Source: Acinetobacter terrestris
Lineage (GTDB): Bacteria; Pseudomonadota; Gammaproteobacteria; Pseudomonadales; Moraxellaceae
Length of the DNA stretch: 32,152 bases
NCBI RefSeq assembly: GCF_004331155.1
Contig: NZ_SJNZ01000031.1
Coordinates: 1-32,152, forward strand
Direction of reading: 5' to 3'
The notes under the pieces were generated by a model, which saw only the letters and a program-made list of their open reading frames with translations, made no database searches and was not told the origin of the DNA. Positions 24,639 to 32,152 of the stretch are shown piece after piece; the stretch's first letter is position 1, and each line of letters opens with the position of its first letter. The position numbers and the translations under genes are program-made.

Positions 24639-25712
24639 TTATACTTCATGATGGGGCAAAACGAATTCCACATCACTGCGATGTCCATTTTTCATCAGTG
24701 AAAGTGCAATACTTAAAGGCGGCGCACCTTCAAAAATAACATCATATAGGGCACTGGTAATAGGCATATAAACATCCAGTTCTTCTGAACGGCTGCGTAC
24801 CTGAACAATGGTATTGATCCCTTCTGCCGTTTGACCCAATTCTTTAGTCGCCTGCTCCAAGCTCTTACCTGAACCCAAAGCAAAACCGACTTGGTAGTTC
24901 CGGCTCAGTGGACTACTACAAGTGGCAAATAAATCACCCACCCCAGATAAACCCAGGAAGGTCAGCGGATTTGCACCCAATTTCACTGCAAAACGGCTCA
25001 TTTCGGCCAATGCACGGGTTAAAATCATACTCTTGGTATTTTCACCCACTTTATAAGCGGCTGCCATGCCCATGGCGACAGCATAGATATTTTTTAACGC
25101 CCCGCCCAGTTCTACCCCATGTACATCATCACTGCCAAATACACGGAATAATGCGCTGTGCAAGGCTTGTTGCACTGCATAACGCACCAGTTCAGACTGA
25201 CTTGCAATCACGGTTCCTGCCGGTTGTCCCGCCATAATTTCTTTGGCTAAATTCGGTCCAGAAAGCACACCATAAGGCACTTCGGGTAATTCTTCACGAA
25301 TAATATCGCTCATAAAACTAAAGGTTTTTGCTTCAATGCCTTTAGTTAAAGAGATGACCGCCTGCGAAGTGATGAAAGGTTGAATTTGTTTGAGCACATC
25401 ACGAAATGAATGGCTTGGAATCGCCACTAAAATAATGTCACGATTACAAATAGCCGTTTCCAAATCGGTTACTGCTTTTAAACCAGGCTCTAAATTAAAA
25501 TCGGGTAAATAGCGTTTATTGACATGGGTTTGATTAATTTCTGCTGCGGCAACTTCATCACGAATCCAGATCATGGTATCGCAGCCATTACGCACTGCAG
25601 TATTGGCCATTGCAGTACCAAAACTGCCACCACCTAAAACTGTTACGCGTAACGCCGTTTTTTGATCAACTGAAACAGGTTCAACAAGATCTGAAAATTT
25701 CAACTCTGACAT
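24639..25712 (-). CDS. gpsA: Glycerol-3-phosphate dehydrogenase [NAD(P)+]
   Basis: GpsA reduces dihydroxyacetone phosphate to sn-glycerol 3-phosphate, the backbone of phospholipids. The 357-residue protein has a Rossmann GGGSFGTAMAN at 27-37, substrate-loop LSGPNLAKEI, and GVELGGALKNIYAVAMG with the catalytic lysine. It carries about 20 extra residues at the N-terminus compared with the E. coli enzyme, which is common in this genus. The 15-base tandem repeat described separately lies immediately upstream. Confidence 0.97.
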   Translation of the reverse strand: MSELKFSDLVEPVSVDQKTALRVTVLGGGSFGTAMANTAVRNGCDTMIWIRDEVAAAEINQTHVNKRYLPDFNLEPGLKAVTDLETAICNRDIILVAIPSHSFRDVLKQIQPFITSQAVISLTKGIEAKTFSFMSDIIREELPEVPYGVLSGPNLAKEIMAGQPAGTVIASQSELVRYAVQQALHSALFRVFGSDDVHGVELGGALKNIYAVAMGMAAAYKVGENTKSMILTRALAEMSRFAVKLGANPLTFLGLSGVGDLFATCSSPLSRNYQVGFALGSGKSLEQATKELGQTAEGINTIVQVRSRSEELDVYMPITSALYDVIFEGAPPLSIALSLMKNGHRSDVEFVLPHHEV

Positions 25713-25726
25713 TCTTTTTATATCTC

Positions 25727-25756
25727 GACTCAGTATTTAATGACTCAGTATTCAAT
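25727..25756. repeat. Two 15-base tandem direct repeats upstream of gpsA
   Basis: GACTCAGTATTTAAT (25727-25741) is followed directly by GACTCAGTATTCAAT (25742-25756), 14 of 15 identical. They fill most of the 48 bases between the nitroreductase stop and the gpsA start. This may be a recent slippage duplication or two binding sites for a regulator. Confidence 0.85.
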
Positions 25757-25760
25757 AAAG

Positions 25761-26336
25761 TTATTTATTCCAATAACTCACATAATCTTGTGTATTTATT
25801 TCTGCACGTGCGGGAATGGCTTTTGCTGCCGTTCCAATATAAATAATTCCAGAAATTAAATCATCCTCTGCCAGGCCTAAAGCCTGTTTAAACAGATTCG
25901 ATTCAATTACCGCACCGCTGCGCCACATGCTTGAAAAACCCTGAACTTGTAGCGACAACAAAAAGTTTTGTATTGCCGCACCGGTACTTAAAGTTTGTTC
26001 AAAATTGGGAACTTTGGGATGTGGCTGAAATTGAGTTAAGGCCAAAACCAAAAGTGGTGCACGAAATGGATGGTTTTTAACACGGTCTAACTGAGCTGGA
26101 TCGGTTTCACCCAAATCTGCCAAAGCTTTAGACAGCAACTCACCAAAAGCTTCACATTGATCAGCCGGAATAACCACAAAACGGGTGGGCTTTAAACGGT
26201 GATGATCAGGTGCCGTCAATGCCGCCTGAAAGGCCTTTTCCAACTGCTCTGCGTTTGGGGCAGGCTCGACCAAATGACCAATCGACTGACGTTGATGAAT
26301 ATTAAAATGAACCATATCTACCGTGGAATCAGTCAT
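25761..26336 (-). CDS. Nitroreductase family protein (YdjA-like)
   Basis: The 191-residue FMN oxidoreductase is of the short YdjA type. The N-terminal HQRQSIGHLVEPAPNAEQ is the usual RRS-like FMN-binding and dimer start, APDHHRLKPTRFVVI fits the next FMN segment, and the C-terminal GLAEDDLISGIIYIGTA is the conserved final strand. The physiological substrate of this subgroup is not established. It lies 48 bases upstream of gpsA on the same strand. Confidence 0.9.
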   Translation of the reverse strand: MTDSTVDMVHFNIHQRQSIGHLVEPAPNAEQLEKAFQAALTAPDHHRLKPTRFVVIPADQCEAFGELLSKALADLGETDPAQLDRVKNHPFRAPLLVLALTQFQPHPKVPNFEQTLSTGAAIQNFLLSLQVQGFSSMWRSGAVIESNLFKQALGLAEDDLISGIIYIGTAAKAIPARAEINTQDYVSYWNK

Positions 26337-26563
26337 TAACTTCTATATCTGTGTACTAAAATATTTCATTAAGATTAGCATATTCTTATTCAGATACTCT
26401 AGAGCAATTAGCCGACGCCTTACACTCAATCCCATTCTTGCTTATAAGACACTCACAGATGGACCATATAAAACTGCATATTTTATACAACTCTTTCAAA
26501 AAGAGTCCAAAAAGTTATGCTCAAATGCTTTTTATTCTTTTTAAAACGAATCAGGGGAAAAAA

Positions 26564-26944
26564 ATGAATAAAGTTTTTGCGCTCTCTTCCACAGTTGCTG
26601 TTGCTCTTGCTTTAACTGCATGTGCTTCCAATCCAACCACATCATTGGCCATTCAAAAACAAAACAACCAGTATGAAGTCACAGGCGTAGGTAAAAGCAA
26701 TCTCATTTCTAAAAACAATGCGATTACTGCTGCCAACAATACCTGCGGCAAAAAAGCCACTGCGGTCGTGATTGATGAAAAAACTGAATACAACGGTGCT
26801 TTAAAAGGCGTTGTGGATGAAAAAACAGGACAAATGATTCAAGCTGCAACCAGTGTATTGGGTACTTTGACAGGAAGTAGTGGCAGCCTCGCTCGTGATG
26901 AAGACTATCAAACCGTGCTTACCTTTAGCTGCCGAGCAAACTAA
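26564..26944 (+). CDS. Small lipoprotein of unknown function
   Basis: The true start is ATG 26564, preceded by AGGGG at a good distance; the frame is open 42 codons further upstream but without a ribosome site. The 126-residue product has a lipoprotein signal ending in LALTAC-A, with C20 as the lipidated residue. The mature part has a GVGKSNLISKNNAITAA segment (about 44-60), common in outer-membrane-associated small lipoproteins, and a pair of further cysteines (NTCGKK and FSCRAN) that could form a disulfide. Function is unknown. A perfect seven-base-pair hairpin (26490-26506) lies in its leader. Confidence 0.85.
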   Translation: MNKVFALSSTVAVALALTACASNPTTSLAIQKQNNQYEVTGVGKSNLISKNNAITAANNTCGKKATAVVIDEKTEYNGALKGVVDEKTGQMIQAATSVLGTLTGSSGSLARDEDYQTVLTFSCRAN

Positions 26945-27007
26945 ATTCCTAGAAAATAATTCTATTTCATCGTACCCATTATAATAATGATGTTTAGAAA
27001 GATGCAC

Positions 27008-27037
27008 AAAAAGCCGCTTAAAATAAGCGGCTTTTTA
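27008..27037. terminator. Bidirectional terminator between the lipoprotein gene and rhlB
   Basis: AAAAAGCCGCTTA pairs with TAAGCGGCTTTTT around a three-base loop, with A and T runs on both sides. It serves the lipoprotein gene on the plus strand and rhlB on the minus strand. Confidence 0.92.
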
Positions 27038-27062
27038 TTTTACATTTTATGGTAATGGCAAA

Positions 27063-28214
27063 TTAACAATAACCTTCCATACGGGTTAATGGCAGTTTTT
27101 GACCAATGGCCTTTTCAATTTCTGGAAGATAGAACGCATCATCTTCCGACAAGAAACTAATACTTACACCACGTGCACCCGCGCGACCAGTACGACCGAT
27201 CCGGTGTACATAATCATCTGACTGTTCAGGCAAAGTAAAGTTTATAACATGTGAAACGCCATCCACATGGATACCACGACCGGCAACATCGGTTGCAATC
27301 ATAATATTATGTTGACCATTTTTAAATTGATCGAGCATTTTGGTTCGTTTGTCTTGTGCAATTTCACCGGACAACATGACCACCTTATAACCATCTCTTT
27401 TTAAATGATCATACAGTTTACGCACCTGGTCACGACGATTGGCAAAAATCATGACTTTTTCAATCGGCTCATCACGCAGAATTTCTTGCAGTAACTTATA
27501 TTTGTCTGTTTTTGCAACCATGTAAACGCGTTGTTCAACATCTGCATTGGTTTTCTTTTCTGGCTCAATTTCAACAGTGACCGGTTCAAACAGCCATTGT
27601 TGCGCCAAGTTTAAAACATCATAACTAAAAGTTGCAGAGAACATCAGCGTTTGACGCTGTTCTTTACGCGGTGAATAACGCACGATTCGTTTAACAGATG
27701 GAATGAAGCCCATATCGAGTAAACGGTCTGCTTCATCAATCACTAAAAATTCGATTTGATCCAGCCAAACTTCTTTTTGTTCAACAAAGTCAATTAAACG
27801 ACCCGGTGTTGCCACAATAATATCGACAAACTGTTTATCTAGCTGGGCTTTTTGCTTATCAAAATCAACACCACCCAATAAGGTAACCACATGCAAATCG
27901 GTAAATTTGGTTAAATCTTTAGCATCACTTTCAATTTGTAACGCTAATTCTCTTGTTGGAGCAAGAATTAAGGCGCGTGCTTCGCCACGAAAACGTTGTT
28001 CCTTAATCGGATTATTGAGCAAATCATTAATCACACTGACCAGAAAAGCGGCTGTTTTCCCGGTACCCGTCTGAGCACGGCCAATGGCATCATGTCCAGC
28101 CAAAGTGAATTTTAAAACCTTTTCCTGAATCGGTGTCATTTCTTTGAAACCTAAAGCATCAATCGCTTGTTTCAGTTTCGGATGTAAATTTAAGGTTTCA
28201 AAACCAGATGACAT
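27063..28214 (-). CDS. rhlB: ATP-dependent RNA helicase RhlB
   Basis: The 383-residue DEAD-box helicase has the Q motif MTPIQ near 26-30, motif I AQTGTGKT at 47-54, APTREL, TPGRL, DEAD at 160-163, SAT at 193-195, and the C-terminal RIGRTGRAG. It lacks a long C-terminal tail, matching RhlB (the degradosome helicase) rather than RhlE or DeaD. Its N-terminus (FETLNLHPKLKQAIDALGF) is RhlB-like. It is followed by a strong terminator and preceded by the cold-shock gene, both on the minus strand but separated by a terminator. Confidence 0.88.
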   Translation of the reverse strand: MSSGFETLNLHPKLKQAIDALGFKEMTPIQEKVLKFTLAGHDAIGRAQTGTGKTAAFLVSVINDLLNNPIKEQRFRGEARALILAPTRELALQIESDAKDLTKFTDLHVVTLLGGVDFDKQKAQLDKQFVDIIVATPGRLIDFVEQKEVWLDQIEFLVIDEADRLLDMGFIPSVKRIVRYSPRKEQRQTLMFSATFSYDVLNLAQQWLFEPVTVEIEPEKKTNADVEQRVYMVAKTDKYKLLQEILRDEPIEKVMIFANRRDQVRKLYDHLKRDGYKVVMLSGEIAQDKRTKMLDQFKNGQHNIMIATDVAGRGIHVDGVSHVINFTLPEQSDDYVHRIGRTGRAGARGVSISFLSEDDAFYLPEIEKAIGQKLPLTRMEGYC

Positions 28215-28260
28215 ATAAATGTGCTCTAACTTAATAATCAGGATAATTGTAGCCTATTAT

Positions 28261-28293
28261 AAACAAAAACGCCCCAAATTACATTGGGGCGTT
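28261..28293 (-). terminator. Terminator after the cold-shock gene
   Basis: On the minus strand AACGCCCCAA pairs with TTGGGGCGTT around a six-base loop, followed by a T-rich tract. It lies about 20 bases past the csp stop. Confidence 0.9.
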
Positions 28294-28312
28294 CTCATGA
28301 ATAATCAGGCGA

Positions 28313-28525
28313 TTAGTCTAAAGGTTGTACTTCTTCAGCTTGGAAGCCTTTTTGACCTTTAACTACGCTGAATTCAACACGTTGGCCGTCACGAAGTGAA
28401 CGGTGACCGTCACCTTGGATAGCGCGGAAATGAACGAATACGTCGTCGCCGCCGTTACGTTGAATAAAGCCGAAGCCTTTAGTGTCGTTGAACCATTTAA
28501 CTACGCCTTGTTCACGAGCTGTCAT
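28313..28525 (-). CDS. Cold-shock protein (CspA family)
   Basis: The 70-residue single OB-fold protein has RNP1 KGFGFI and RNP2 VFVHF, with the aromatic surface of nucleic-acid chaperones ([14 protein letters not shown]). It binds single-stranded RNA and DNA and melts mRNA structure. The ribosome site GAGGATTAA lies six bases before the ATG. The leader contains a complementary segment that could mask it (see 28529-28595). Whether this copy is cold-induced or constitutive cannot be read from sequence. Confidence 0.95.
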   Translation of the reverse strand: MTAREQGVVKWFNDTKGFGFIQRNGGDDVFVHFRAIQGDGHRSLRDGQRVEFSVVKGQKGFQAEEVQPLD

Positions 28526-28528
28526 AAG

Positions 28529-28595
28529 TTAATCCTCATTGTATTTAATAGAAGGACCACCCGGTGTTGCAAACAGCAGAGTAAACAAGGATTAA
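28529..28595 (-). promoter_or_regulatory. Cold-shock gene leader with anti-Shine-Dalgarno complementarity
   Basis: In the minus-strand transcript, TTAATCCT (28588-28595) is perfectly complementary to AGGATTAA (28529-28536), which is the ribosome binding site region of the csp gene. An eight-base-pair helix with a 51-base loop could hide the site. This needs the transcript to begin upstream of 28595, which I cannot show. Confidence 0.4.
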
Positions 28596-28907
28596 AAATA
28601 TTTATTATTTCTAAGCTTGTAATCATTCTGTATTACTATTAACAAAATCCCGGTTACATCCATTTCAATATCCAACTTTAAGACAAATTTTACTGTGTCA
28701 TTAATTTGAATACGCGACGAGCTTATCATGGGTTTATGACAATTCATACTGTTTTTTTTGAATAATTTACCTTTTGATCGAGTTTTATTTTACTAATTAT
28801 TTCTCTATTTTATATCGGTAGTTTTTATGTTGAGATTATATAATTTCATTTAGATTTGGCATCGAATTTGCTAATATCTCACAAAGTTTTTTCTGAAATT
28901 TAATGTG
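28596..28907. other. AT-rich divergent intergenic region between csp and the TusA-like gene
   Basis: About 310 bases with no ORF. It must carry the csp promoter (minus) and the TusA-like gene promoter (plus). A perfect TATAAT at 28839-28844 on the plus strand is about 65 bases before the TusA-like start, but has no good -35. No tRNA or terminator is visible. Confidence 0.45.
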
Positions 28908-29141
28908 ATGAATGATCTAGCCAATCCAGCAATTATCATAGATGCGATGGGTAAACCCTGCCCCATGCCATTATTGATGCTTAAGCGAGCGATCAAGAAT
29001 AAATCAGATCATCTATTTTTATTGAAATCGTCAGATCCACATAGTCAGCAAGATGTAACTCGCTATTGCCAAATGCATCAATTGAAATGCAATATGACAA
29101 AAATAACTGACGCTGAATATCACTACTTAATTGAATCTTAA
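28908..29141 (+). CDS. TusA/SirA family sulfur-carrier-like protein
   Basis: The 77-residue protein has the family signature with C18 in GKPCPMPLLMLKRAI, the persulfide-carrying cysteine of TusA. The rest is shorter on the C-terminal side and less conserved than E. coli TusA. TusA relays sulfur from IscS for 2-thiouridine or molybdenum cofactor work; which applies here is open. GTG 28905 directly precedes ATG 28908, and neither has a clear ribosome site; the ATG is taken. It lies 136 bases before rpoH. Confidence 0.82.
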   Translation: MNDLANPAIIIDAMGKPCPMPLLMLKRAIKNKSDHLFLLKSSDPHSQQDVTRYCQMHQLKCNMTKITDAEYHYLIES

Positions 29142-29198
29142 TTATTTTCAATTAAACTAGTACTTTTCAAATTTGCATAAAAAATTACATTTCTCTAC

Positions 29199-29228
29199 CC
29201 AATATTCCTTATTTCAGGAAAATATTGG
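29199..29228. repeat. Inverted repeat upstream of rpoH
   Basis: CCAATATT (29199-29206) and AATATTGG (29221-29228) form a perfect eight-base-pair inverted repeat, and CC/GG next to them can extend it with a bulge. No T run follows, so it is not a standard terminator. It lies about 50 bases before the rpoH start and just upstream of a -10-like TAAAAT at 29236-29241. Confidence 0.6.
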
Positions 29229-29277
29229 ATTAAGATAAAATTTAAGTGGTTATGTCATCCATTCTGAAGGAGAACAC

Positions 29278-30147
29278 ATGAGTGACAGCAGCAATCAATT
29301 GATGCCCCTGTCATTATCGGCGCCAGGGGTAAATCTCGGTGCTTATATCAGTACTGTCAATCAGATTCCTATTTTAACGGCTGAACAAGAAAAAGAGTTA
29401 GCCGAGCGCTATTATTACGACCAAGACTTAGACGCGGCTAAAATGCTGGTCATGTCTCATTTGCGTTTTGTGGTTCATATTGCACGCAGTTATGCAGGCT
29501 ATGGTTTGCCACAGGGCGACCTGATTCAAGAAGGTAACTTGGGTCTAATGAAAGCGGTTAAACGTTTTGACCCGAATATGGGTGTGCGTTTGGTTTCTTT
29601 TGCCGTGCATTGGATTAAAGCTGAAATTCATGAATATGTAATTCGTAACTGGCGTATTGTTAAAATTGCGACGACTAAAGCGCAACGCAAACTCTTTTTC
29701 AACTTACGTAGCTTAAAAAAATCGAGTAAAAAGTTAACACTCGAAGAAGCAAAATCGATTGCCAATGAATTGAATGTAACACCAGAACAAGTCTTGGAAA
29801 TGGAAGGCCGTTTAACAGCTTATGATGCAGCATTTGAAGCTCAGGGTGATGACGATGATGAAGGTTCCACTCATGTCGCACCGGCTTTATATTTAGAAGA
29901 CAATCGTTACGACCCTGCACGTTTAGCCGAAGAAGAAGACTACGAGCAACAAAGTACGTCTGCCTTGCATAGTGCCATGGGTCAGCTCGATGATCGTTCG
30001 CGTAACATTCTGCAGCGCCGTTGGCTAGATGATGAAAAATCAACGCTGCATGAATTGGCGGCTGAATATAATGTGTCTGCGGAACGTATTCGTCAGCTAG
30101 AAAAAAATGCCATGGAAAAAATCAAAGTTGCAATGTCTTCTAATTAA
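29278..30147 (+). CDS. rpoH: RNA polymerase sigma-32 (heat-shock sigma factor)
   Basis: The 289-residue sigma-70-family factor has region 2 ([35 protein letters not shown]), the RpoH box [13 protein letters not shown] just after it, and region 4 with the helix-turn-helix [19 protein letters not shown]. It drives transcription of heat-shock chaperone and protease genes and is normally controlled at translation and by DnaK/FtsH-dependent turnover. AAGGAG precedes the ATG by seven bases, an open and strong ribosome site. It is followed by a terminator. Confidence 0.97.
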   Translation: MSDSSNQLMPLSLSAPGVNLGAYISTVNQIPILTAEQEKELAERYYYDQDLDAAKMLVMSHLRFVVHIARSYAGYGLPQGDLIQEGNLGLMKAVKRFDPNMGVRLVSFAVHWIKAEIHEYVIRNWRIVKIATTKAQRKLFFNLRSLKKSSKKLTLEEAKSIANELNVTPEQVLEMEGRLTAYDAAFEAQGDDDDEGSTHVAPALYLEDNRYDPARLAEEEDYEQQSTSALHSAMGQLDDRSRNILQRRWLDDEKSTLHELAAEYNVSAERIRQLEKNAMEKIKVAMSSN

Positions 30148-30177
30148 GCTATTGGACTTATTTTATTCATTTTTAAA

Positions 30178-30202
30178 GAAAGGGCTGCGTGCCCTTTTTT
30201 TA
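30178..30202 (+). terminator. Terminator after rpoH
   Basis: AAAGGGC pairs with GCCCTTT around a five-base loop and runs into T residues, about 30 bases past the rpoH stop. Confidence 0.88.
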
Positions 30203-30294
30203 TATTTAGACCTTTGTATTGTTGCTTTTTGCCTTTCGTATAAACCCTAATTTATGCTAAGTTAAGCGCAAATTTACTCAGGTGATCATTGCTT

Positions 30295-30660
30295 ATGTGG
30301 ATTGCAATTTCAGCCCTTAATCTGGCATTTGCGGTCATGCTGGGTGCATTTGGCGCACATGGCTTAAAAGCACGTGCAAGCGAAGCACAATTGGCTTGGT
30401 GGCATACAGCAACTGATTATTTTTTCTATCATGCCCTTGGACTTTTGGCACTCGCCATTCTAAGCAAAGTTATTCCCCAACTGCCTATTAAAACCAGTTT
30501 TATCCTGATTCAAGTCGGTATTTTATTTTTCTGTGGCTCACTCTACCTAATGGCCTTAGGTTTACCGCGTGTGTTGGGTGCAATCACGCCAATTGGTGGC
30601 GCTTTAATGATTGCTGGCTGGCTGGTACTGGCATGGAATGCTTTAAAATACGCAAGATAA
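30295..30660 (+). CDS. DUF423 family membrane protein (YgdD-like)
   Basis: The product has about 121 residues from ATG 30295, chosen because AGGTGA lies about nine bases before it; a TTG at 30289 is possible. It has four hydrophobic helices and the family opening (ALNLAFAVMLGAFGAHGLK) followed by WWHTATDYFFYHALGL. It is an inner-membrane protein of unknown function. It lies 36 bases before thiS and may share a transcript with it. Confidence 0.88.
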   Translation: MWIAISALNLAFAVMLGAFGAHGLKARASEAQLAWWHTATDYFFYHALGLLALAILSKVIPQLPIKTSFILIQVGILFFCGSLYLMALGLPRVLGAITPIGGALMIAGWLVLAWNALKYAR

Positions 30661-30696
30661 TTAATCAAGATAATTAAGCAACAGGGAGAAATGACC

Positions 30697-30894
30697 ATGC
30701 ATATCTATTTAAATGGCGAAGCAAAAAATACCTCATGCACTAATTTATTAGAATTGATTCAAGAATTGGCCTTGGAAGGCAAACGCTTTGCTGTAGAACA
30801 GAATGAAATGATCATTTCCAAAAGCAAATTGGCACACACCCCGATTTGCGCTGACGATCATATTGAAATTATTCATGCCGTCGGTGGCGGCTAA
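30697..30894 (+). CDS. thiS: Sulfur carrier protein ThiS
   Basis: The ubiquitin-fold carrier ends in VGGG, so its C-terminal Gly-Gly is adenylated by ThiF and thiocarboxylated to give sulfur for the thiazole ring of thiamine. Two ATGs are close together, at 30691 and 30697. AGGGAG at 30683-30688 is two bases from the first and eight from the second, which favours 30697 and a 65-residue product starting MHIYLNGEAK. thiG follows after 12 bases. No TPP riboswitch fits in the short gap upstream. Confidence 0.92.
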   Translation: MHIYLNGEAKNTSCTNLLELIQELALEGKRFAVEQNEMIISKSKLAHTPICADDHIEIIHAVGGG

Positions 30895-30906
30895 TTCGGA
30901 GCTCCC

Positions 30907-31692
30907 ATGGAAGATACCCCGCTTATAATTGGTTCTCGTACCTTTAATTCACGCTTATTGGTCGGTACAGGTAAATATAAAGATTTAACTGAAACTGATT
31001 TAGCCATTCAAGCCAGTGGTGCAGAGATTGTCACGGTCGCAATTCGTCGTGTAAATATTGGACAGCACCCTGACCAGCCAAATTTGCTTTCTGTTGTGCC
31101 CCCTGAAAAGTACACCATTCTGCCGAATACCGCAGGTTGTTTTGATGCCAACAGTGCTATTCGTACCTGTATGCTCGCCCGCGAACTGCTGGATGGTCAT
31201 AACCTGGTGAAACTGGAAGTATTGGGTGATGAAAAAACCCTTTATCCGAATATTACCGAAACTTTAAAAGCTGCCCGCACCTTAATTGACGATGGCTTTG
31301 AAATTATGGTCTACACCTCGGATGATCCGATTGTAGCGCAAGAATTAGAAAGCATGGGCTGTGTTGCAATTATGCCTTTAGGCAGCCTGATTGGCTCCGG
31401 TTTAGGCATCTTGAATCCGCATACCATTTCTATCATTAAGGAAAATGCCAGAGTTCCTGTCTTGGTCGATGCCGGTGTAGGTACAGCGAGTGATGCTGCC
31501 ATTGCCATGGAACTCGGCTGTGACGGCGTACTGATGAATACCGCGATTGCGGCTGCGCAAAACCCGATTTTAATGGCATCTGCAATGAAAAAAGCCGTAG
31601 AAGCCGGCCGTGAAGCCTTTTTAGCGGGTCGTATGCCACGTAAACGCATGGCAAATGCCAGCTCGCCTGAAACGGGTTATTTCTTTAAATAA
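30907..31692 (+). CDS. thiG: Thiazole synthase ThiG
   Basis: The 261-residue TIM-barrel enzyme condenses 1-deoxyxylulose 5-phosphate, dehydroglycine and ThiS thiocarboxylate to the thiazole phosphate. The opening is [12 protein letters not shown], the substrate lysine lies in LVKLEVLGD (around residue 100), and the phosphate-binding loops are [12 protein letters not shown] and [14 protein letters not shown], with the C-terminal [14 protein letters not shown] typical of the family. It is followed directly by an insertion sequence. Confidence 0.97.
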   Translation: MEDTPLIIGSRTFNSRLLVGTGKYKDLTETDLAIQASGAEIVTVAIRRVNIGQHPDQPNLLSVVPPEKYTILPNTAGCFDANSAIRTCMLARELLDGHNLVKLEVLGDEKTLYPNITETLKAARTLIDDGFEIMVYTSDDPIVAQELESMGCVAIMPLGSLIGSGLGILNPHTISIIKENARVPVLVDAGVGTASDAAIAMELGCDGVLMNTAIAAAQNPILMASAMKKAVEAGREAFLAGRMPRKRMANASSPETGYFFK

Positions 31693-31744
31693 AGTTTAAG
31701 CATTAAAAAGGACTCAAAAGAGCACTGCTGTCCCACAATTTTTA

Positions 31745-31772
31745 CAAGAGGAAGCTCATTTAAGCTTCTCTT
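31745..31772 (-). terminator. Hairpin at the 3' end of the IS4-type transposase
   Basis: AAGAGGAAGCT and AGCTTCTCTT pair with a single bulge around a short loop. It overlaps the end of the transposase frame and is a likely transcription stop or a part of the IS end. Confidence 0.45.
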
Positions 31773-32152
31773 GTTTGATGGGGACTTTATCGGGTGAAAA
31801 TAACGCTTTTAAGGTTTTTATTTCAAATAAATTCACTTGAATTATTCTGAGTAAGCGCTGAACTGTCCAGCCTTTTCTCCCTAAATGTTGAGCGAAACTT
31901 ACCAGTAAATAGGCGATCATCGCAATCCAGATTTGCGTCTGAATGGCGTTCTTGCTTCGACCTAAGAAGGCTTTTAATTTCAGGTTCTGTTTAATCGCTT
32001 TAAAGAACAATTCAACTTTCCAGCGGTCTTTGTAAATCGCTGCAATGGTAGAGGCCGCTAAATGAAAGTTATTGCTGAGAAAGCTGAAGTGCTTGCCACT
32101 TTGCTGATCTCTATACTCAATTCTTCTTAATATGGGGGCTTTTCTTTTTAGG
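31756..32152 (-). mobile_element. IS4-family transposase, C-terminal part (cut by window edge)
   Basis: The minus-strand frame is open to the window edge (132 residues visible). It carries the IS4 signature Y-2-R-3-E-6-K in IYKDRWKVELFFKAIK, which includes the last catalytic Glu of the DDE triad. Upstream it reads LKRKAPILRRIEYRDQQSG and the YRDQ..FSFLSNNF strand typical of the family. The N-terminus and left inverted repeat are outside the window. The element lies 64 bases after the thiG stop. Confidence 0.9.

Noticed and set aside
26438..26563. 42-codon extension of the small lipoprotein
   Set aside because: The signal peptide and lipobox must be at the N-terminus, and AGGGG marks the ATG at 26564.
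29191..29277. RNA thermosensor masking the rpoH ribosome site
   Set aside because: Only a six-base, partly G-U complement (TTCTCT) to the ribosome site was found; too weak to claim.
30661..30696. TPP riboswitch before thiS
   Set aside because: Only 36 bases separate thiS from the previous gene and none of the conserved thi-box sequence is present.
1..32152. CRISPR array, prophage or classical defence island
   Set aside because: No regularly spaced repeats, integrase, phage structural genes or known defence genes were seen; only the two edge insertion sequences are mobile.

Overview
The window looks like a stretch of chromosome from an Acinetobacter species. It is AT-rich. The gene neighbourhoods fit that genus: tsaD diverging from rpsU-yqeY, pyrD-cvpA-purF, gspL-gspM standing alone with sixA and gpsA, rpoH, rhlB beside a cold-shock gene, and thiS-thiG. 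The genus call rests on gene order and protein character read by eye, not on a database search. Most of the window is backbone. It is cut at both edges by insertion sequences: the 3' end of an IS630-type transposase on the left, and the C-terminal part of an IS4-type transposase on the right, just behind thiG.

Layout. At 0.2-5.3 kb are a secreted M16 zinc-protease-like protein, a PhzF-family protein, glyoxalase II (gloB) and a small unknown protein. At 5.3-6.5 kb is an AT-rich, gene-poor stretch with one small GTG-started gene, then a Leu-Trp-Leu tRNA operon on the minus strand. At 6.5-8.9 kb is an overlapping pair, a DUF3336/patatin lipase and an unusual protein kinase. At 9-10.8 kb are two plus-strand genes, a DUF815 AAA ATPase and a DUF4385 protein behind a structured leader. 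At 11.1-13 kb tsaD diverges from rpsU-yqeY. At 13-19.1 kb lies a minus-strand block: a small exported protein, a GFA-family protein, the BepA-type M48 protease, a 2-hydroxyacid dehydrogenase overlapping a probable DNA polymerase III psi subunit, and a membrane M48-fold protein whose zinc site is degraded. At 19.2-22.4 kb is pyrD-cvpA-purF. At 22.4-26.3 kb are gspM, gspL, sixA, gpsA and a nitroreductase, all on the minus strand. At 26.5-28.5 kb are a small lipoprotein, rhlB and a cold-shock protein gene. At 28.9-31.7 kb are a TusA-like protein, rpoH, a DUF423 membrane protein, thiS and thiG.

How the parts work together. Nucleotide synthesis (pyrD, purF), translation and tRNA modification (rpsU, tsaD, yqeY, three tRNAs), envelope and secretion quality control (BepA, GspL/M, M16 protein), stress response (rpoH, csp, rhlB), phospholipid precursor supply (gpsA) and thiamine thiazole synthesis (thiS, thiG) are all housekeeping roles. 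The best candidates for less-described biology are the M48-fold protein that has lost its second histidine and probably its glutamate zinc ligand, the translationally coupled patatin-kinase pair, a psi subunit recognisable by its N-terminal peptide, and two RNA leaders (cold-shock gene and DUF4385 gene) with potential to hide or frame the ribosome binding site. I see no CRISPR array, prophage or recognisable defence island.
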